A stretch of DNA of 64,000 bases, from positions 38,484-102,483 of the forward strand of contig NZ_FOOR01000011.1 in NCBI RefSeq assembly GCF_900113255.1, written 5' to 3'. This DNA comes from Novosphingobium sp. CF614. Lineage in GTDB: Bacteria; Pseudomonadota; Alphaproteobacteria; Sphingomonadales; Sphingomonadaceae. The notes beneath the pieces are model-generated. The model worked only from the letters and a program-made list of their open reading frames with translations. It was not told the origin of the DNA and searched no databases. Each line of letters starts with the position of its first letter. Within the stretch, counting starts at the first letter, position 1. Made by a program: the position numbers and the translations under genes. Shown here one piece after another: positions 8,783 through 17,152 of this stretch.

Positions 8783-9266
8783 CCTGAAGCCCGGCACGGC
8801 GCCGGATGTTTCCGGCGCCGACCTGCATTGGCGTGCGCTGGAGGGGCTCTATGCTTCCGCGCCGATCAACCACAAGTTCCGCTCCGTGCTGGAGATTGTC
8901 GGCGAGGGGCTTTCGCGCATCACGTTCACGGTCGAGCCGGATTGCTTTCACGCCGCCGGTGCCGCGCACGGCACGATCTATTTCAAGATGCTCGACGACG
9001 CCGCGTTCTATGCGGCCAATACGCTTGTCACCGACCGTTTCCTGCTGACCACGTCCTTCAACCTGCACCTGAGCAAGCCGATCAAGGGTGGCAGCATCGT
9101 AGCCGAGGGCCACTGGGTGAGCGGTCGCCGCCGGGTCCTCGTCGCGGAATCGCGGCTGGTCGATGAGGAGGGTGAAGAAGTCGGGCGCGGCACTGGAACC
9201 TTCATGCGTTCGCGCGTCGCGCTATCGAGCCTGCCCGGTTATTCGGGTCGGCGGCCGGCGTCCTGA
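8772..9266 (+). CDS. PaaI-type hotdog thioesterase
   Basis: A protein of about 164 residues with a hotdog fold. The HAAGAAHGTIYFKMLDDAAFYAAN segment carries the glycine and aspartate that mark the PaaI-like acyl-CoA thioesterase family, and is followed by the central strand TTSFNLHLSKPIKGGSIVAEG. The likely activity is hydrolysis of an acyl- or aryl-CoA; the substrate is unknown. ATG 8772 overlaps the ptsN stop by 11 nt. An upstream in-frame ATG at 8757 is possible and adds five residues. It is probably translated with ptsN. Confidence 0.8.
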   Translation: MPLDLKPGTAPDVSGADLHWRALEGLYASAPINHKFRSVLEIVGEGLSRITFTVEPDCFHAAGAAHGTIYFKMLDDAAFYAANTLVTDRFLLTTSFNLHLSKPIKGGSIVAEGHWVSGRRRVLVAESRLVDEEGEEVGRGTGTFMRSRVALSSLPGYSGRRPAS

Positions 9267-9269
9267 ACC

Positions 9270-9611
9270 TTGGCATCGCGCCTTCCGGCCCATCTTGAAG
9301 TCGCGGCGCTGATTCGCAGCGTCGAGGCCGAGGGCGGCTTTGCCGCGGTGCTCAGCAAGGGTGAACGCGATGCCGGCGCGATCATGGTCGTGCTGACCGA
9401 AAAAGGCGGGAAGGCGCGCGCCTATGAGCGTATGCCGCAGTTGGATGGAACCCGTGCCTGGTCCTGCTCGAAGGAACAGGATATTGAAAACAAGCAGGAA
9501 TTCTCAGAGTATCTGACGCGCAGAAGTGCCCAGGATCCGGATTTGTGGATCATCGAGTTGGACGTCGCGCAAGGCGAACGGTTCATCGGGCTCACCGGCG
9601 AAATTAGTTGA
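9270..9611 (+). CDS. DUF1491 family protein
   Basis: A 113-residue soluble protein matching the small alphaproteobacterial DUF1491 family. It has the conserved opening LEVAALIRSVEAEGGFAAVL, a central GAIMVVLTEKGG and a C-terminal DPDLWIIELD. No enzymatic motif is visible and no function is known. It uses a TTG start three bases after the preceding stop, which suggests it is the last gene of a ptsN-thioesterase-DUF1491 unit. Confidence 0.8.
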   Translation: MASRLPAHLEVAALIRSVEAEGGFAAVLSKGERDAGAIMVVLTEKGGKARAYERMPQLDGTRAWSCSKEQDIENKQEFSEYLTRRSAQDPDLWIIELDVAQGERFIGLTGEIS

Positions 9612-9759
9612 CTGGTAAGGAATGCGGGCTAAGGGGCCCTTCGCAAGCGCGGAAGCGGCATGGGCGACACTTCGGTTTCCCGGCTAGCACGCAGACGGGG
9701 AATCGTCGGCAGGCGTGAACAGAGGTTGAACGCGGTATCGCGGTGCTCTGTTCCAGCCT

Positions 9760-10422
9760 GTGTCGGACTGGTTCACCGCCCTCGATCAAGACATAATGCG
9801 AAGCAAGGTTCAGTGGGCAAGCGCGATCGCGCTGGCCGCAACGGTTTTGACCCTGCTATTCAGTGCCCAGGGTTCGGGCGCGGTCGCATCGGACATGGTT
9901 CCGATCCTGACCAAACGGGAACCCGCCGTGGAATTCGTTTCCCAGCCGGTTGTCCAGCCCCTTCCCGCCGAAGCCGTGGCAGAAGCGCCGGCGGATAGCC
10001 TCATCAACGCAACCTCGCTTTCGCAGCTGGTTTCGCGGCAGGCGATCCCGCAGCCGCTGAGCGGCGAGATGCGCTGCCTTGCCGGGGCAATCTATTTCGA
10101 GGCACGCGGCGAATCGCTTGAAGGCCAGCTCGCGGTTGGCCGCGTAATCGTCAATCGAGCGGAATCCGGGCGTTTCCCCGGCAGCTATTGCGGGGTCGTC
10201 TACCAGCCATCGCAATTTTCCTTCGTGCGCGGCCGCGCGATGCCGGCGATCCGCGAGAGTTCGCGCGACTGGCACGAGGCCCTGGCGATCGCGCAGATCG
10301 CCCACGACGGCAGTTGGAAGACTCCGGCGAAGGGTGCGCTGTTCTTCCACGCCGCCAGCGTCTCGCCGAACTGGCGCCTGACGCGCCTGGCGCGCGTCGA
10401 TAACCACATCTTCTATCGCTGA
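9760..10422 (+). CDS. SleB-type cell wall hydrolase
   Basis: A 220-residue exported protein. An N-terminal membrane segment (about residues 17-36) is followed by a proline/alanine-rich linker and a Hydrolase_2 (SleB) domain from about residue 105: CLAGAIYFEARGESLEGQLAVG, with the catalytic-type glutamate in YFEARGE. Such proteins cleave peptidoglycan glycan strands. In non-sporulating alphaproteobacteria they act in envelope turnover. The GTG at 9760 is the longest start; ATG 9796 would shorten it by 12 residues. Confidence 0.85.
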   Translation: MSDWFTALDQDIMRSKVQWASAIALAATVLTLLFSAQGSGAVASDMVPILTKREPAVEFVSQPVVQPLPAEAVAEAPADSLINATSLSQLVSRQAIPQPLSGEMRCLAGAIYFEARGESLEGQLAVGRVIVNRAESGRFPGSYCGVVYQPSQFSFVRGRAMPAIRESSRDWHEALAIAQIAHDGSWKTPAKGALFFHAASVSPNWRLTRLARVDNHIFYR

Positions 10423-10459
10423 GGAGCGGAAGGGACGTTCAAACGGCCCCTTCCCCGCT

Positions 10460-11236
10460 TCAATCCCTGAACTGCACCCACACCGGCGCGTGATCGCTGG
10501 CCTTCTCGCGGCCCCGATGGATCTTGTCGACGCCGCAGGCGACCAGGCGGTCGGCAAGCTCGGGCGAGAGCAGGGCGTGATCGATGCGAAAGCCATGGTC
10601 GCGCTGCCAGGCGCCGGCCTGGTAATCCCAGTAAGTCCACACGCCGCCGCGCGGATTGTGAGTCGCCAGGGCGTCCGTCCAGCCATCGCCGAGCAGTCGG
10701 AACCAGGCATCGCGCGATTCGCTTTGCATGAGCGCATCGGCGGCCATGGCCGGCGGCGACCAGACGTCCTGGTCGGTTGGGATCACATTGTAGTCCCCGG
10801 TGACGATCGCCGCCACTTCCTCGGCCTTGATCGCGGCCATGCGGTGGCGCAGCCGCTGCATCCAGCGCAGCTTGTAATCGAACTTGGGGCCGGGCACCGG
10901 ATTGCCGTTGGGCAGATAGATGCACACCACGCGCAGGCCGAGGACATCGGCTTCGAGGTAGCGCGAATGATCGTCCTCGGGCTCTCCGTCGAGCCCGCGC
11001 TGCACTTCGACGGGCTGCTCGCCATCGGCCAGGATGGCGACGCCGTTGAAACCCTTCTGGCCGTGCCAGATTCCCTTGTAACCCAGCTTCTCGAACTCGG
11101 CGATCGGAAAGCCTTCGTCCTGCGACTTGATCTCCTGCAGGCAGGCCACAGCCGGGCGAGTCTCTTCAAGCCATTCGAGCAGGCGCGGCAGGCGCGCCTT
11201 GACACCGTTGATATTGAACGTGGCGACTTTTTTCAC
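10460..11236 (-). CDS. xthA: exodeoxyribonuclease III / AP endonuclease
   Basis: A 258-residue EEP-superfamily nuclease that cleaves at abasic sites and degrades duplex DNA 3'-5'. The start is TFNINGVKARLPRLLEWL. Metal-binding glutamate is in CLQEIKSQD, catalytic motifs are GDYNVIPTDQDVW, and the end is the histidine motif KASDHAPVWVQF. I chose GTG 11236 because it overlaps the erpA stop codon (GTGA) and gives the normal ExoIII length. The open frame continues upstream only by overlapping erpA in another frame. Confidence 0.92.
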   Translation of the reverse strand: MKKVATFNINGVKARLPRLLEWLEETRPAVACLQEIKSQDEGFPIAEFEKLGYKGIWHGQKGFNGVAILADGEQPVEVQRGLDGEPEDDHSRYLEADVLGLRVVCIYLPNGNPVPGPKFDYKLRWMQRLRHRMAAIKAEEVAAIVTGDYNVIPTDQDVWSPPAMAADALMQSESRDAWFRLLGDGWTDALATHNPRGGVWTYWDYQAGAWQRDHGFRIDHALLSPELADRLVACGVDKIHRGREKASDHAPVWVQFRD

Positions 11237-11565
11237 ACCGAGAAGCTCGATCCGCAGCCGCAGCCGGCCGCCGCGTTGGGATTCTCGACCCGGAACGCCG
11301 CGCCGCCCAGCGATTCGACGAAATCGACGATGCAGCCCTGGACGAGGTCGAGGCTGACCGGGTCGACGACCAGCTTCACCCCATCGGTCTCCGCGACCGA
11401 ATCTTCCGTCTCCGGCGCATCGGCCAGGCCGAACTTGTACTGGAAGCCGGAGCATCCGCCGCCTTCGACGGATAGGCGCAGGATCGCTGGCTTGCCTTGT
11501 TTGTCGGCAATCGTGGCAATGCGGGCGGCCGCGGAGGGGCTGAGCGTCAGGCTGTGCTGGTCCAT
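11233..11565 (-). CDS. erpA: A-type iron-sulfur carrier ErpA
   Basis: A 110-residue HesB/IscA-type protein that delivers Fe-S clusters to apo-enzymes. The three cluster cysteines are in VEGGGCSGFQYKF and the C-terminal CGCGSSF. A second A-type protein (SufA, 46834) sits in the SUF operon, so this one is more likely ErpA. Its stop overlaps the GTG of xthA, so the two genes look translationally coupled. The link between them is known in other alphaproteobacteria but has no clear functional reason. Confidence 0.9.
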   Translation of the reverse strand: MDQHSLTLSPSAAARIATIADKQGKPAILRLSVEGGGCSGFQYKFGLADAPETEDSVAETDGVKLVVDPVSLDLVQGCIVDFVESLGGAAFRVENPNAAAGCGCGSSFSV

Positions 11566-11640
11566 GCCTGGAATGTAAGCGTCCCGACACCGCGCGGCAA
11601 GGCGCGAGCCGCCCTCGAGAACATGGAGATCGAAGACGGC

Positions 11641-12066
11641 CTATGCCATCTGGATGTAATCGCGCATCGCCGCGGCTTCGGATTCGACCTTGTCGATCCG
11701 GTACTTCACAAGATCGCCGATCGAGACGAAGCCGACCATGCGCCCGCCATCCACCACGGGAAGATGACGGATCCGTCGCCGGGTCATGAGCGCCAGCGCG
11801 GTGAGGACCGGGGTGGCCGGCTCGACCGTGACGGGCGGCGCGGTCATGACCTTGCCGACGGGCATGGTCAGCATCTCCGGCCCGAATTCGTGCAGGCGAT
11901 AGATCACGTCGCGTTCGGAAAAGATGCCGGCGATCGAACCATCTTCCATGACCGGCAGCGCGCCGATGCGGCGCTGCGCAAGAATGCCCGCCGCCTCGTG
12001 CACGGTGGTGGAGACGTCGCAGGTAAGCACGGTGTCGCGGCCTTCGATAAGGCGCCCAATTGTCAT
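11641..12066 (-). CDS. tandem CBS-domain protein
   Basis: A 141-residue protein made almost wholly of two CBS domains (about residues 8-62 and 74-130). Recognisable motifs are RRIGALPVMEDGSIAGIFSERDVI and RRIRHLPVVDGGRMVGFVSIGDLV. Paired CBS domains bind adenosine nucleotides and report energy state, here without an attached enzyme. The ATG at 12066 follows a Shine-Dalgarno of GGGAGAG. The frame extends upstream to 12297, but that sequence does not look like protein. Partner unknown. Confidence 0.85.
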   Translation of the reverse strand: MTIGRLIEGRDTVLTCDVSTTVHEAAGILAQRRIGALPVMEDGSIAGIFSERDVIYRLHEFGPEMLTMPVGKVMTAPPVTVEPATPVLTALALMTRRRIRHLPVVDGGRMVGFVSIGDLVKYRIDKVESEAAAMRDYIQMA

Positions 12067-12275
12067 CGTCGGACTCTCCCTGTTTTTTGATCGATCCTGT
12101 CGTTTGCGGACGGGACCTGGGAAGAATACCACAAGCCGGGCTGATCCGCTACTTCGGCCGCTTGCCCAGGTCGGGGACGAGCCGCAGGCCGGTGGGGCGC
12201 GATACTGGACGACAGTCACGTTTGGCCCACCGGTCACGATTCTCTTGCGGGCGGGCGCCGCAAGCCTCACATGGA

Positions 12276-12578
12276 ATGGCGATGACACCCCCTTCACCCC
12301 TCGATGATCCCAGGAACGCGGCGCATGCCTGGGCGCGCTATCTGCGGATCATGCGCTGGATGATGATGGTGACGATAGGCCTCGTCGCTGTCGCCGTGGC
12401 CCTGTTGTACCGCTCCAACGGCATGGTCCCGATCCACTTCTACATCGCGGCCGCGCTCGGCGTCGGTTTTACGATGTTGCTGGCATCGGCGCTGATGGGA
12501 CTGATGTTCCTTTCGAGCGGAACAGGACACGACGAATGCATCGTCGATCCGCTGGAGGATGAAAACTCGCTCAGGTAG
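12276..12578 (+). CDS. small two-helix membrane protein, unknown function
   Basis: About 100 residues (MAMTPPSPL...). A short cytoplasmic head WARYLRIMRW leads into two membrane helices at about residues 29-46 and 53-78, ending in an acidic tail. Sphingomonad genomes commonly carry similar proteins ending in FLSSGTGHDE. No function is known. Start choice is ATG 12276 or 12282. It lies alone between the divergent CBS gene and convergent popZ. Confidence 0.7.
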   Translation: MAMTPPSPLDDPRNAAHAWARYLRIMRWMMMVTIGLVAVAVALLYRSNGMVPIHFYIAAALGVGFTMLLASALMGLMFLSSGTGHDECIVDPLEDENSLR

Positions 12579-12618
12579 CATGGTTTCCCGGGCCCGAAGT
12601 CGGCCCGAAACGGCGTGC

Positions 12619-13092
12619 TCAGCCCTTTTTGCCGACTATCCGCGCGATTTCCGCCGCGACCAAGCGTTCGACCAGCGGAGGCAGGTTCTTGTCGAGCCAC
12701 TCGGCGAGCGCCGGGCGCAGCAGCTCGCGGGTCAGGCCTTCGAGCGATGTCTCGCCCGAGCGGACGATCTGCGGCGGCATGCTGGGTTCGGACAGCATGG
12801 CGAGCGCGGCGAGCGATTCGCGCATGGAGTTGCGCACTTCGGCATGGACGAGCGCCGGTTCCGCGTCGTCCTCTTCGAAATCGCTCTCCAGCTGCGCGGT
12901 CTCCGGCAGTTCGAGCACGTCTTCCTCGGGTTCCGGCTCGGGTTCCGGTGCGGATGCGGCCGAGCCTTCCGGTACGCCCTTGGTCGCGCGGCGCTGACGT
13001 TCGATGCGTGCGCTTGTCCGGTTGTCGCTGGCAATGACCTGCTTGATCGACTGGAGGATCTCCTCGACCGAAGGTTCACCGTTCTGACGCAT
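12619..13092 (-). CDS. popZ: PopZ-family polar organising protein (DUF2497)
   Basis: About 157 residues. The N-terminal helix SVEEILQSIKQVIASDN is the conserved region that recruits client proteins. An acidic, proline/glutamate-rich linker follows (EPEPEPEEDVLELPE), and the C-terminal helical block (LTRELLRPALAEWLDKNLPPLVERLVAAEIARIV) drives oligomerisation. In Caulobacter PopZ forms polar condensates that capture the ParB-parS centromere. parA, parB and parS are in the same window (31-37 kb). The start is ATG 13092; the frame runs on upstream without family similarity. Confidence 0.88.
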   Translation of the reverse strand: MRQNGEPSVEEILQSIKQVIASDNRTSARIERQRRATKGVPEGSAASAPEPEPEPEEDVLELPETAQLESDFEEDDAEPALVHAEVRNSMRESLAALAMLSEPSMPPQIVRSGETSLEGLTRELLRPALAEWLDKNLPPLVERLVAAEIARIVGKKG

Positions 13093-13171
13093 TCCAACAG
13101 TCCCCCAGTCATATCCGGACGCCACATCCAGATGTAAGGCATGCACCGGCCGGTCCCGAATCGGGCGATGC

Positions 13172-14632
13172 CTATTGGGCGGGAATGTTCCCGTCCTGCG
13201 CCGGCGTGTCAACGGTGCGGGCCGATCGCGCGACGGGCGCCGGATCGTCATCCCAGTCGAAAACCTTGCGACGCACCCGTTCATAGTTGATTTCGGGATC
13301 GTAGAGAATGTCGCTGTCGAGGTTGAGATCGCGCGCCTCTGCCTTGCCCATCGCGGCGAGCAGGTTGAAGCCGGCTACATAGGCATTGCGCCGCGCCGTC
13401 ACCAGGCGGACCTGCGCGTTCAGCGATTCCTGCTCGGCATTGAGGATATCGAGGATCGTGCGATTGCCGACCGAGTTTTCCGCCCGCACGCCCTCAAGGC
13501 TGAGCGCGGCGGCGTCGACCGCGACTTGCGAGGAGCGGATGACGTCGTTTGCCGCCAGCCACGAGCTGTAGGCCGAACGCACTTGCGCGATCACTCCGCG
13601 CTCGGTCGCGATCTCGTTCTCCAGGGTCGCCGAGGCCTGGGCCTGGGCCTGGCGGCGCTGCGCCGCGGGCAGGCCGCCCTGGAAGATCGGGATCGAGATC
13701 TGCGCGCCGGCCTGGGCAGTCTTCTCGGTCTGGGCAAAGGCTGCCGCGCTGGATCCGCCCAGGGTATCGAAATAATTGTTGTAAGCGCCCGAGGCAAAGA
13801 GGCTGACGCGCGGCAGGCGGCCCGCCCCGGCCACGTCGATATCCTTGTCGGCCGCCTTGGTCTGTTCGCGCGCGGCGATCAGGTCCGGATTGCTCTCAAG
13901 TGCGATGTCGACGGCGTTTTCGGGTGAGGCCGGCAGGTTCGGCAGCGGTGGCGGCGCCTCCAGGGCTTCGGGCGCCTTGCCGATTAGCTGGATGTAGGCC
14001 TCGCGCGCGGCGGCCAGGTTGGCTTCGGCGGTGCGGGCATCGCTCTGCGCCAGCGCGAGACGCGATTGGGACTGGGCGACATCGGTGCGAGTGACGTCGC
14101 CGATTTCGAAACGGTCGGTGGTCGCCTGGAGATTGACGGTCAGGACATCGACGTTCTTGCGGTTGAGCCCGACGATCGCCTCGTTCTGGATCACATCCAT
14201 GTAGGCGGCGACAACCGCGGCGAAAATGTCGCTTTCGGTGCCGCGCAGGCTTGCCTGGCCAGCCTCGACCCGGAATTTCGCCGCCTTGACCTGGTTCTTC
14301 ACCGCGCCGCCGGAATAGATCGGCACGCCCAGGTTCGCGCCGAGCGACAGCGTGCGCGCGGGGCTGGTGAAGGAATTCGGACTGCGCTTCAGGAATTCGG
14401 TGTAGCTGGCATCCGTACTGGCGCTGGGCAGGCCCGATGCGCGGGCGATCGGCACGTTTTCGTCTATCCCGCGCTGCTGGGCGCGCGCGGCTTCGAGCGA
14501 GGGATTGGTCTGGTAGGCCGCGATCAGTGCCTCGCGGAGCGTATCCGCCCTCGCGGTCATGCCGCCGGTTGCCGCGAACGTTGCCGACAGCAGGGCAGCA
14601 CTCGCCAGCAGCCGGCGGGCGGACCGGGACAT
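13172..14632 (-). CDS. tolC: TolC-family outer membrane efflux channel
   Basis: A 486-residue outer membrane protein with a signal peptide (about residues 1-29, cleaving near TARAD) and two repeated OEP halves: helical hairpins such as GIDENVPIARASGLPS and YSSWLAANDVIRSSQ alternate with strands. TolC trimers form the exit duct for type I secretion and RND pumps. No inner-membrane pump genes lie beside it. The gene sits 2 nt downstream of the pcm-like gene, a pairing often seen in alphaproteobacteria. Confidence 0.92.
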   Translation of the reverse strand: MSRSARRLLASAALLSATFAATGGMTARADTLREALIAAYQTNPSLEAARAQQRGIDENVPIARASGLPSASTDASYTEFLKRSPNSFTSPARTLSLGANLGVPIYSGGAVKNQVKAAKFRVEAGQASLRGTESDIFAAVVAAYMDVIQNEAIVGLNRKNVDVLTVNLQATTDRFEIGDVTRTDVAQSQSRLALAQSDARTAEANLAAAREAYIQLIGKAPEALEAPPPLPNLPASPENAVDIALESNPDLIAAREQTKAADKDIDVAGAGRLPRVSLFASGAYNNYFDTLGGSSAAAFAQTEKTAQAGAQISIPIFQGGLPAAQRRQAQAQASATLENEIATERGVIAQVRSAYSSWLAANDVIRSSQVAVDAAALSLEGVRAENSVGNRTILDILNAEQESLNAQVRLVTARRNAYVAGFNLLAAMGKAEARDLNLDSDILYDPEINYERVRRKVFDWDDDPAPVARSARTVDTPAQDGNIPAQ

Positions 14633-14634
14633 GC

Positions 14635-15258
14635 TCAGAAGCTCCAGCGCCTGGGGGCTGCGAATTCGGGAAGGGCGGGGATGCCAAGCTCCGCGAGAGG
14701 GAGCAGCGAGACGGCGCCGGCGATCTTGCGGCCGGTCGCCAGGCGCGTGACGCCGCGTACCAGCAGGCCGGTGACGATGCGGCCGCCTTCGGCGAGCTGC
14801 GCGCCAAGCGCCTCGGGCAGGACCTCGATGGCGCCGTCGACGATGATGAGCGAGTAGCCGCCCGCCCCGGCAAAGCCCGGGACGGCGGCGGGATCGACGG
14901 CATCCAGCGAACCGACCAGCGGGCGCAGCAGCGCGGCGAGATAGCCTTCGCCGTCGCCGATCAGCAGCGCCTTGTCGGTGCCGGAAGGCGCGGCCTCGGC
15001 CAGCATCTTGCCGTGAACGAGGGGGGCGGCGAGGAAGCGGCCGCCGCCGAGCGGGATCGCCCGGTCGATATAGGCGGCATCGCGCATTGCCTCCGGCACG
15101 TAGTCTTCGCGTGCGACGCCGCCCATCGCCGCGAGCACCCAGGGCTCGTTGACGCCGCTGGTGCGCAACTGGCTGACGATCATGGCATGGCGAGCGGCGG
15201 ACTTGGCTACGGTGGCCTGGGCGATTTCAGGCACAGACCGATCCTCGGTCAAGGTCAT
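14635..15258 (-). CDS. protein-L-isoaspartate O-methyltransferase family protein
   Basis: About 207 residues of a class I SAM methyltransferase fold of the PCMT type: the N-terminal helix ARHAMIVSQLRTSGVNEPWVLAAMGGVARED is family-typical and ALLIGDGEGYLAALL is the SAM-binding turn. It differs from active Pcm in the usual VLEIGTGSGY signature, so catalytic activity is uncertain. Proteins of this kind precede tolC in many alphaproteobacteria. I take ATG 15258 as the start; the frame is open to 15306. Confidence 0.75.
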   Translation of the reverse strand: MTLTEDRSVPEIAQATVAKSAARHAMIVSQLRTSGVNEPWVLAAMGGVAREDYVPEAMRDAAYIDRAIPLGGGRFLAAPLVHGKMLAEAAPSGTDKALLIGDGEGYLAALLRPLVGSLDAVDPAAVPGFAGAGGYSLIIVDGAIEVLPEALGAQLAEGGRIVTGLLVRGVTRLATGRKIAGAVSLLPLAELGIPALPEFAAPRRWSF

Positions 15259-15394
15259 CTGGTGCAATTCCCTCATGCATTCGCGGATGACGCGCGGGGG
15301 GCGCATCGGGTTTCCGCAACGACGGCACTTGTGCGGCGCCTTCTAGGCCAAGCCGCCAGGGAGGCCAAGCGCTTTGACGCTACCTTCGTCGATC

Positions 15395-15435
15395 CATGCA
15401 AGTACTTTGACGATACCTTGCATGCGGCTTATGGG
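15395..15435 (+). promoter_or_regulatory. fumA promoter with inverted repeat
   Basis: A candidate promoter reads TTGACG (15407-15412), 17-bp spacer, TATGGG (15430-15435). Overlapping it is an inverted repeat, CATGCAAG (15395-15402) and CTTGCATG (15417-15424), placed where a regulator could block or steer polymerase. The spacer contains GATACCTTGC, a 10-mer also present in the PadR operator at 23842-23851. Binding is inference. Confidence 0.4.
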
Positions 15436-15481
15436 GGCGCGCGAATTCACGTGATCCGCGAAAACCGGGAGCGCATTTTCC

Positions 15482-17002
15482 ATGGCCGATATGGTGACCA
15501 TCCGCGAAGACGATCTGATCGAGTCCGTCGCAGACGCCCTGCAATACATCAGCTACTACCATCCGATGGACTATATCCGGGCGCTGGGCGAAGCCTATGA
15601 GGCCGAGCAGGGCCCGGCCGCCAAGGACGCCATCGCGCAGATCCTCACCAACAGCAGGATGTGCGCCGAAGGACACCGGCCGATCTGCCAGGACACCGGC
15701 ATCGTCAACGTCTTCATCGAATGGGGCCAGGACTGCCGCCTGGAATCCGACCGTTCGTTGCAGGAAGTCGTCGATGAGGGCGTGCGCCGCGCTTACGGCA
15801 ATGCCGAAAACAAGCTGCGTGCCTCGGTGCTCGCCGATCCCGCCTTCACCCGCCGCAATACCAGGGACAACACGCCTTCGGTGCTCTCGGTCACCATGGT
15901 TCCGGGTAGCAAGGTCTCGGTCGATGTCGCCGCCAAGGGCGGCGGCAGCGAGGCCAAGTCCAAGTTCAAGATGATGAACCCCAGCGATTCGATCGTCGAC
16001 TGGGTGTTGGAGATGCTGCCGCAGATGGGCGCCGGCTGGTGCCCGCCGGGCATGCTCGGCATCGGCATCGGCGGCACCGCAGAGCACTGCGTGAAGCTCG
16101 CCAAGCAGAGCCTGATGGAGCCGATCGACATGGGCCCGTTGAAGGCACGCGGGCCGCGGAACGATATCGAGGCGCTGCGCATCGAGATCTTCGACAAGGT
16201 CAACGCCATGGGTATCGGCGCGCAGGGGCTGGGCGGCCTTTCCACCATCCTCGACGTCAAGATCCTCGATTGGCCGTGCCACGCGGCGAACAAGCCCGTC
16301 GCGATGATCCCCAACTGCGCCGCCACCCGCCACGCGCATTTCACGCTGGACGGTTCGGGGCCGAGCTTCCTCGAAACCCCCAGGCTCGACGAGTGGCCCA
16401 AGGTCCAGTGGGCGCCGAGCAAGGAGGCGATCCGGGTCGATCTCGACACCCTGACCGCCGAGCAGGTGCAGAGCTGGAAGCAGGGGGACCGGCTGCTGCT
16501 GAACGGCAAGATGCTCACTGGCCGCGACGCCGCACACAAACGCATCCAGGACATGCTGGCCAAGGGTGAGGAACTGCCCGTCGATTTCAAGGGGCGCGTG
16601 ATCTATTACGTCGGTCCGGTCGATCCGGTGCGCGACGAGGTGGTCGGCCCGGCCGGCCCGACCACGGCGACGCGCATGGACAAGTTCATGGACATGATGC
16701 TGGAGCAGGGCCTGCTCGCCTGCGTCGGCAAGGCCGAGCGCGGACCGGCGGCGACCCAGGCGATCGCCAACCACAAGTCGGCCTACCTGATGGCGGTGGG
16801 CGGCGCCGCCTACCTCGTTGCACGCGCGATCAAGGAGGCGAAAGTGGTGGGCTTCGAGGATCTCGGCATGGAGGCGATCTACGAATTCACCGTCGAGGAC
16901 ATGCCGGTGACGGTCGCCGTCGACGCGGAGGGACAGAACGTCCACCAACTGGCGCCGTTGGTGTGGAAGGTAAAGATCGCGAAGGAAGGGCTGCTGGCCT
17001 GA
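15482..17002 (+). CDS. fumA: class I (iron-sulfur) fumarate hydratase
   Basis: A 506-residue TCA-cycle enzyme converting fumarate to malate, of the oxygen-sensitive [4Fe-4S] class. The N-terminal part carries cluster cysteines in RPICQDTGIV (about residue 79), GAGWCPPGMLGIGIGG and MIPNCAATRH. The C-terminal domain (from about residue 310) has the DAAHKRIQDML and GPTTATRMDKFM motifs. Length is normal for single-chain FumA/B. It stands alone, with about 175 bp upstream that hold a plausible promoter. Confidence 0.95.
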   Translation: MADMVTIREDDLIESVADALQYISYYHPMDYIRALGEAYEAEQGPAAKDAIAQILTNSRMCAEGHRPICQDTGIVNVFIEWGQDCRLESDRSLQEVVDEGVRRAYGNAENKLRASVLADPAFTRRNTRDNTPSVLSVTMVPGSKVSVDVAAKGGGSEAKSKFKMMNPSDSIVDWVLEMLPQMGAGWCPPGMLGIGIGGTAEHCVKLAKQSLMEPIDMGPLKARGPRNDIEALRIEIFDKVNAMGIGAQGLGGLSTILDVKILDWPCHAANKPVAMIPNCAATRHAHFTLDGSGPSFLETPRLDEWPKVQWAPSKEAIRVDLDTLTAEQVQSWKQGDRLLLNGKMLTGRDAAHKRIQDMLAKGEELPVDFKGRVIYYVGPVDPVRDEVVGPAGPTTATRMDKFMDMMLEQGLLACVGKAERGPAATQAIANHKSAYLMAVGGAAYLVARAIKEAKVVGFEDLGMEAIYEFTVEDMPVTVAVDAEGQNVHQLAPLVWKVKIAKEGLLA

Positions 17003-17152
17003 GCCTCCTCCCGGGCTCGCCCCAGGACGACGCGACCTCGCTTTCGGAGGGCCCGGGAAGATGACCTGCCAGGACCTTGTTCGACGAACCGCTCACGCGC
17101 GCCGACCGGAGAACTGGCGTGAAAGCACGCTTTCGCGCTATCCCGGGCGGTC

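Noticed and set aside
15380..16948. Minus-strand open frame opposite fumA
   Set aside because: Antisense shadow of a gene with full class I fumarase motifs.
17080..17089. TTCGACGAAC upstream of the histidine kinase as a second LytTR site
   Set aside because: A single copy without 20-bp-spaced partners; this sequence also occurs by chance as Phe-Asp-Glu codons elsewhere in the window.
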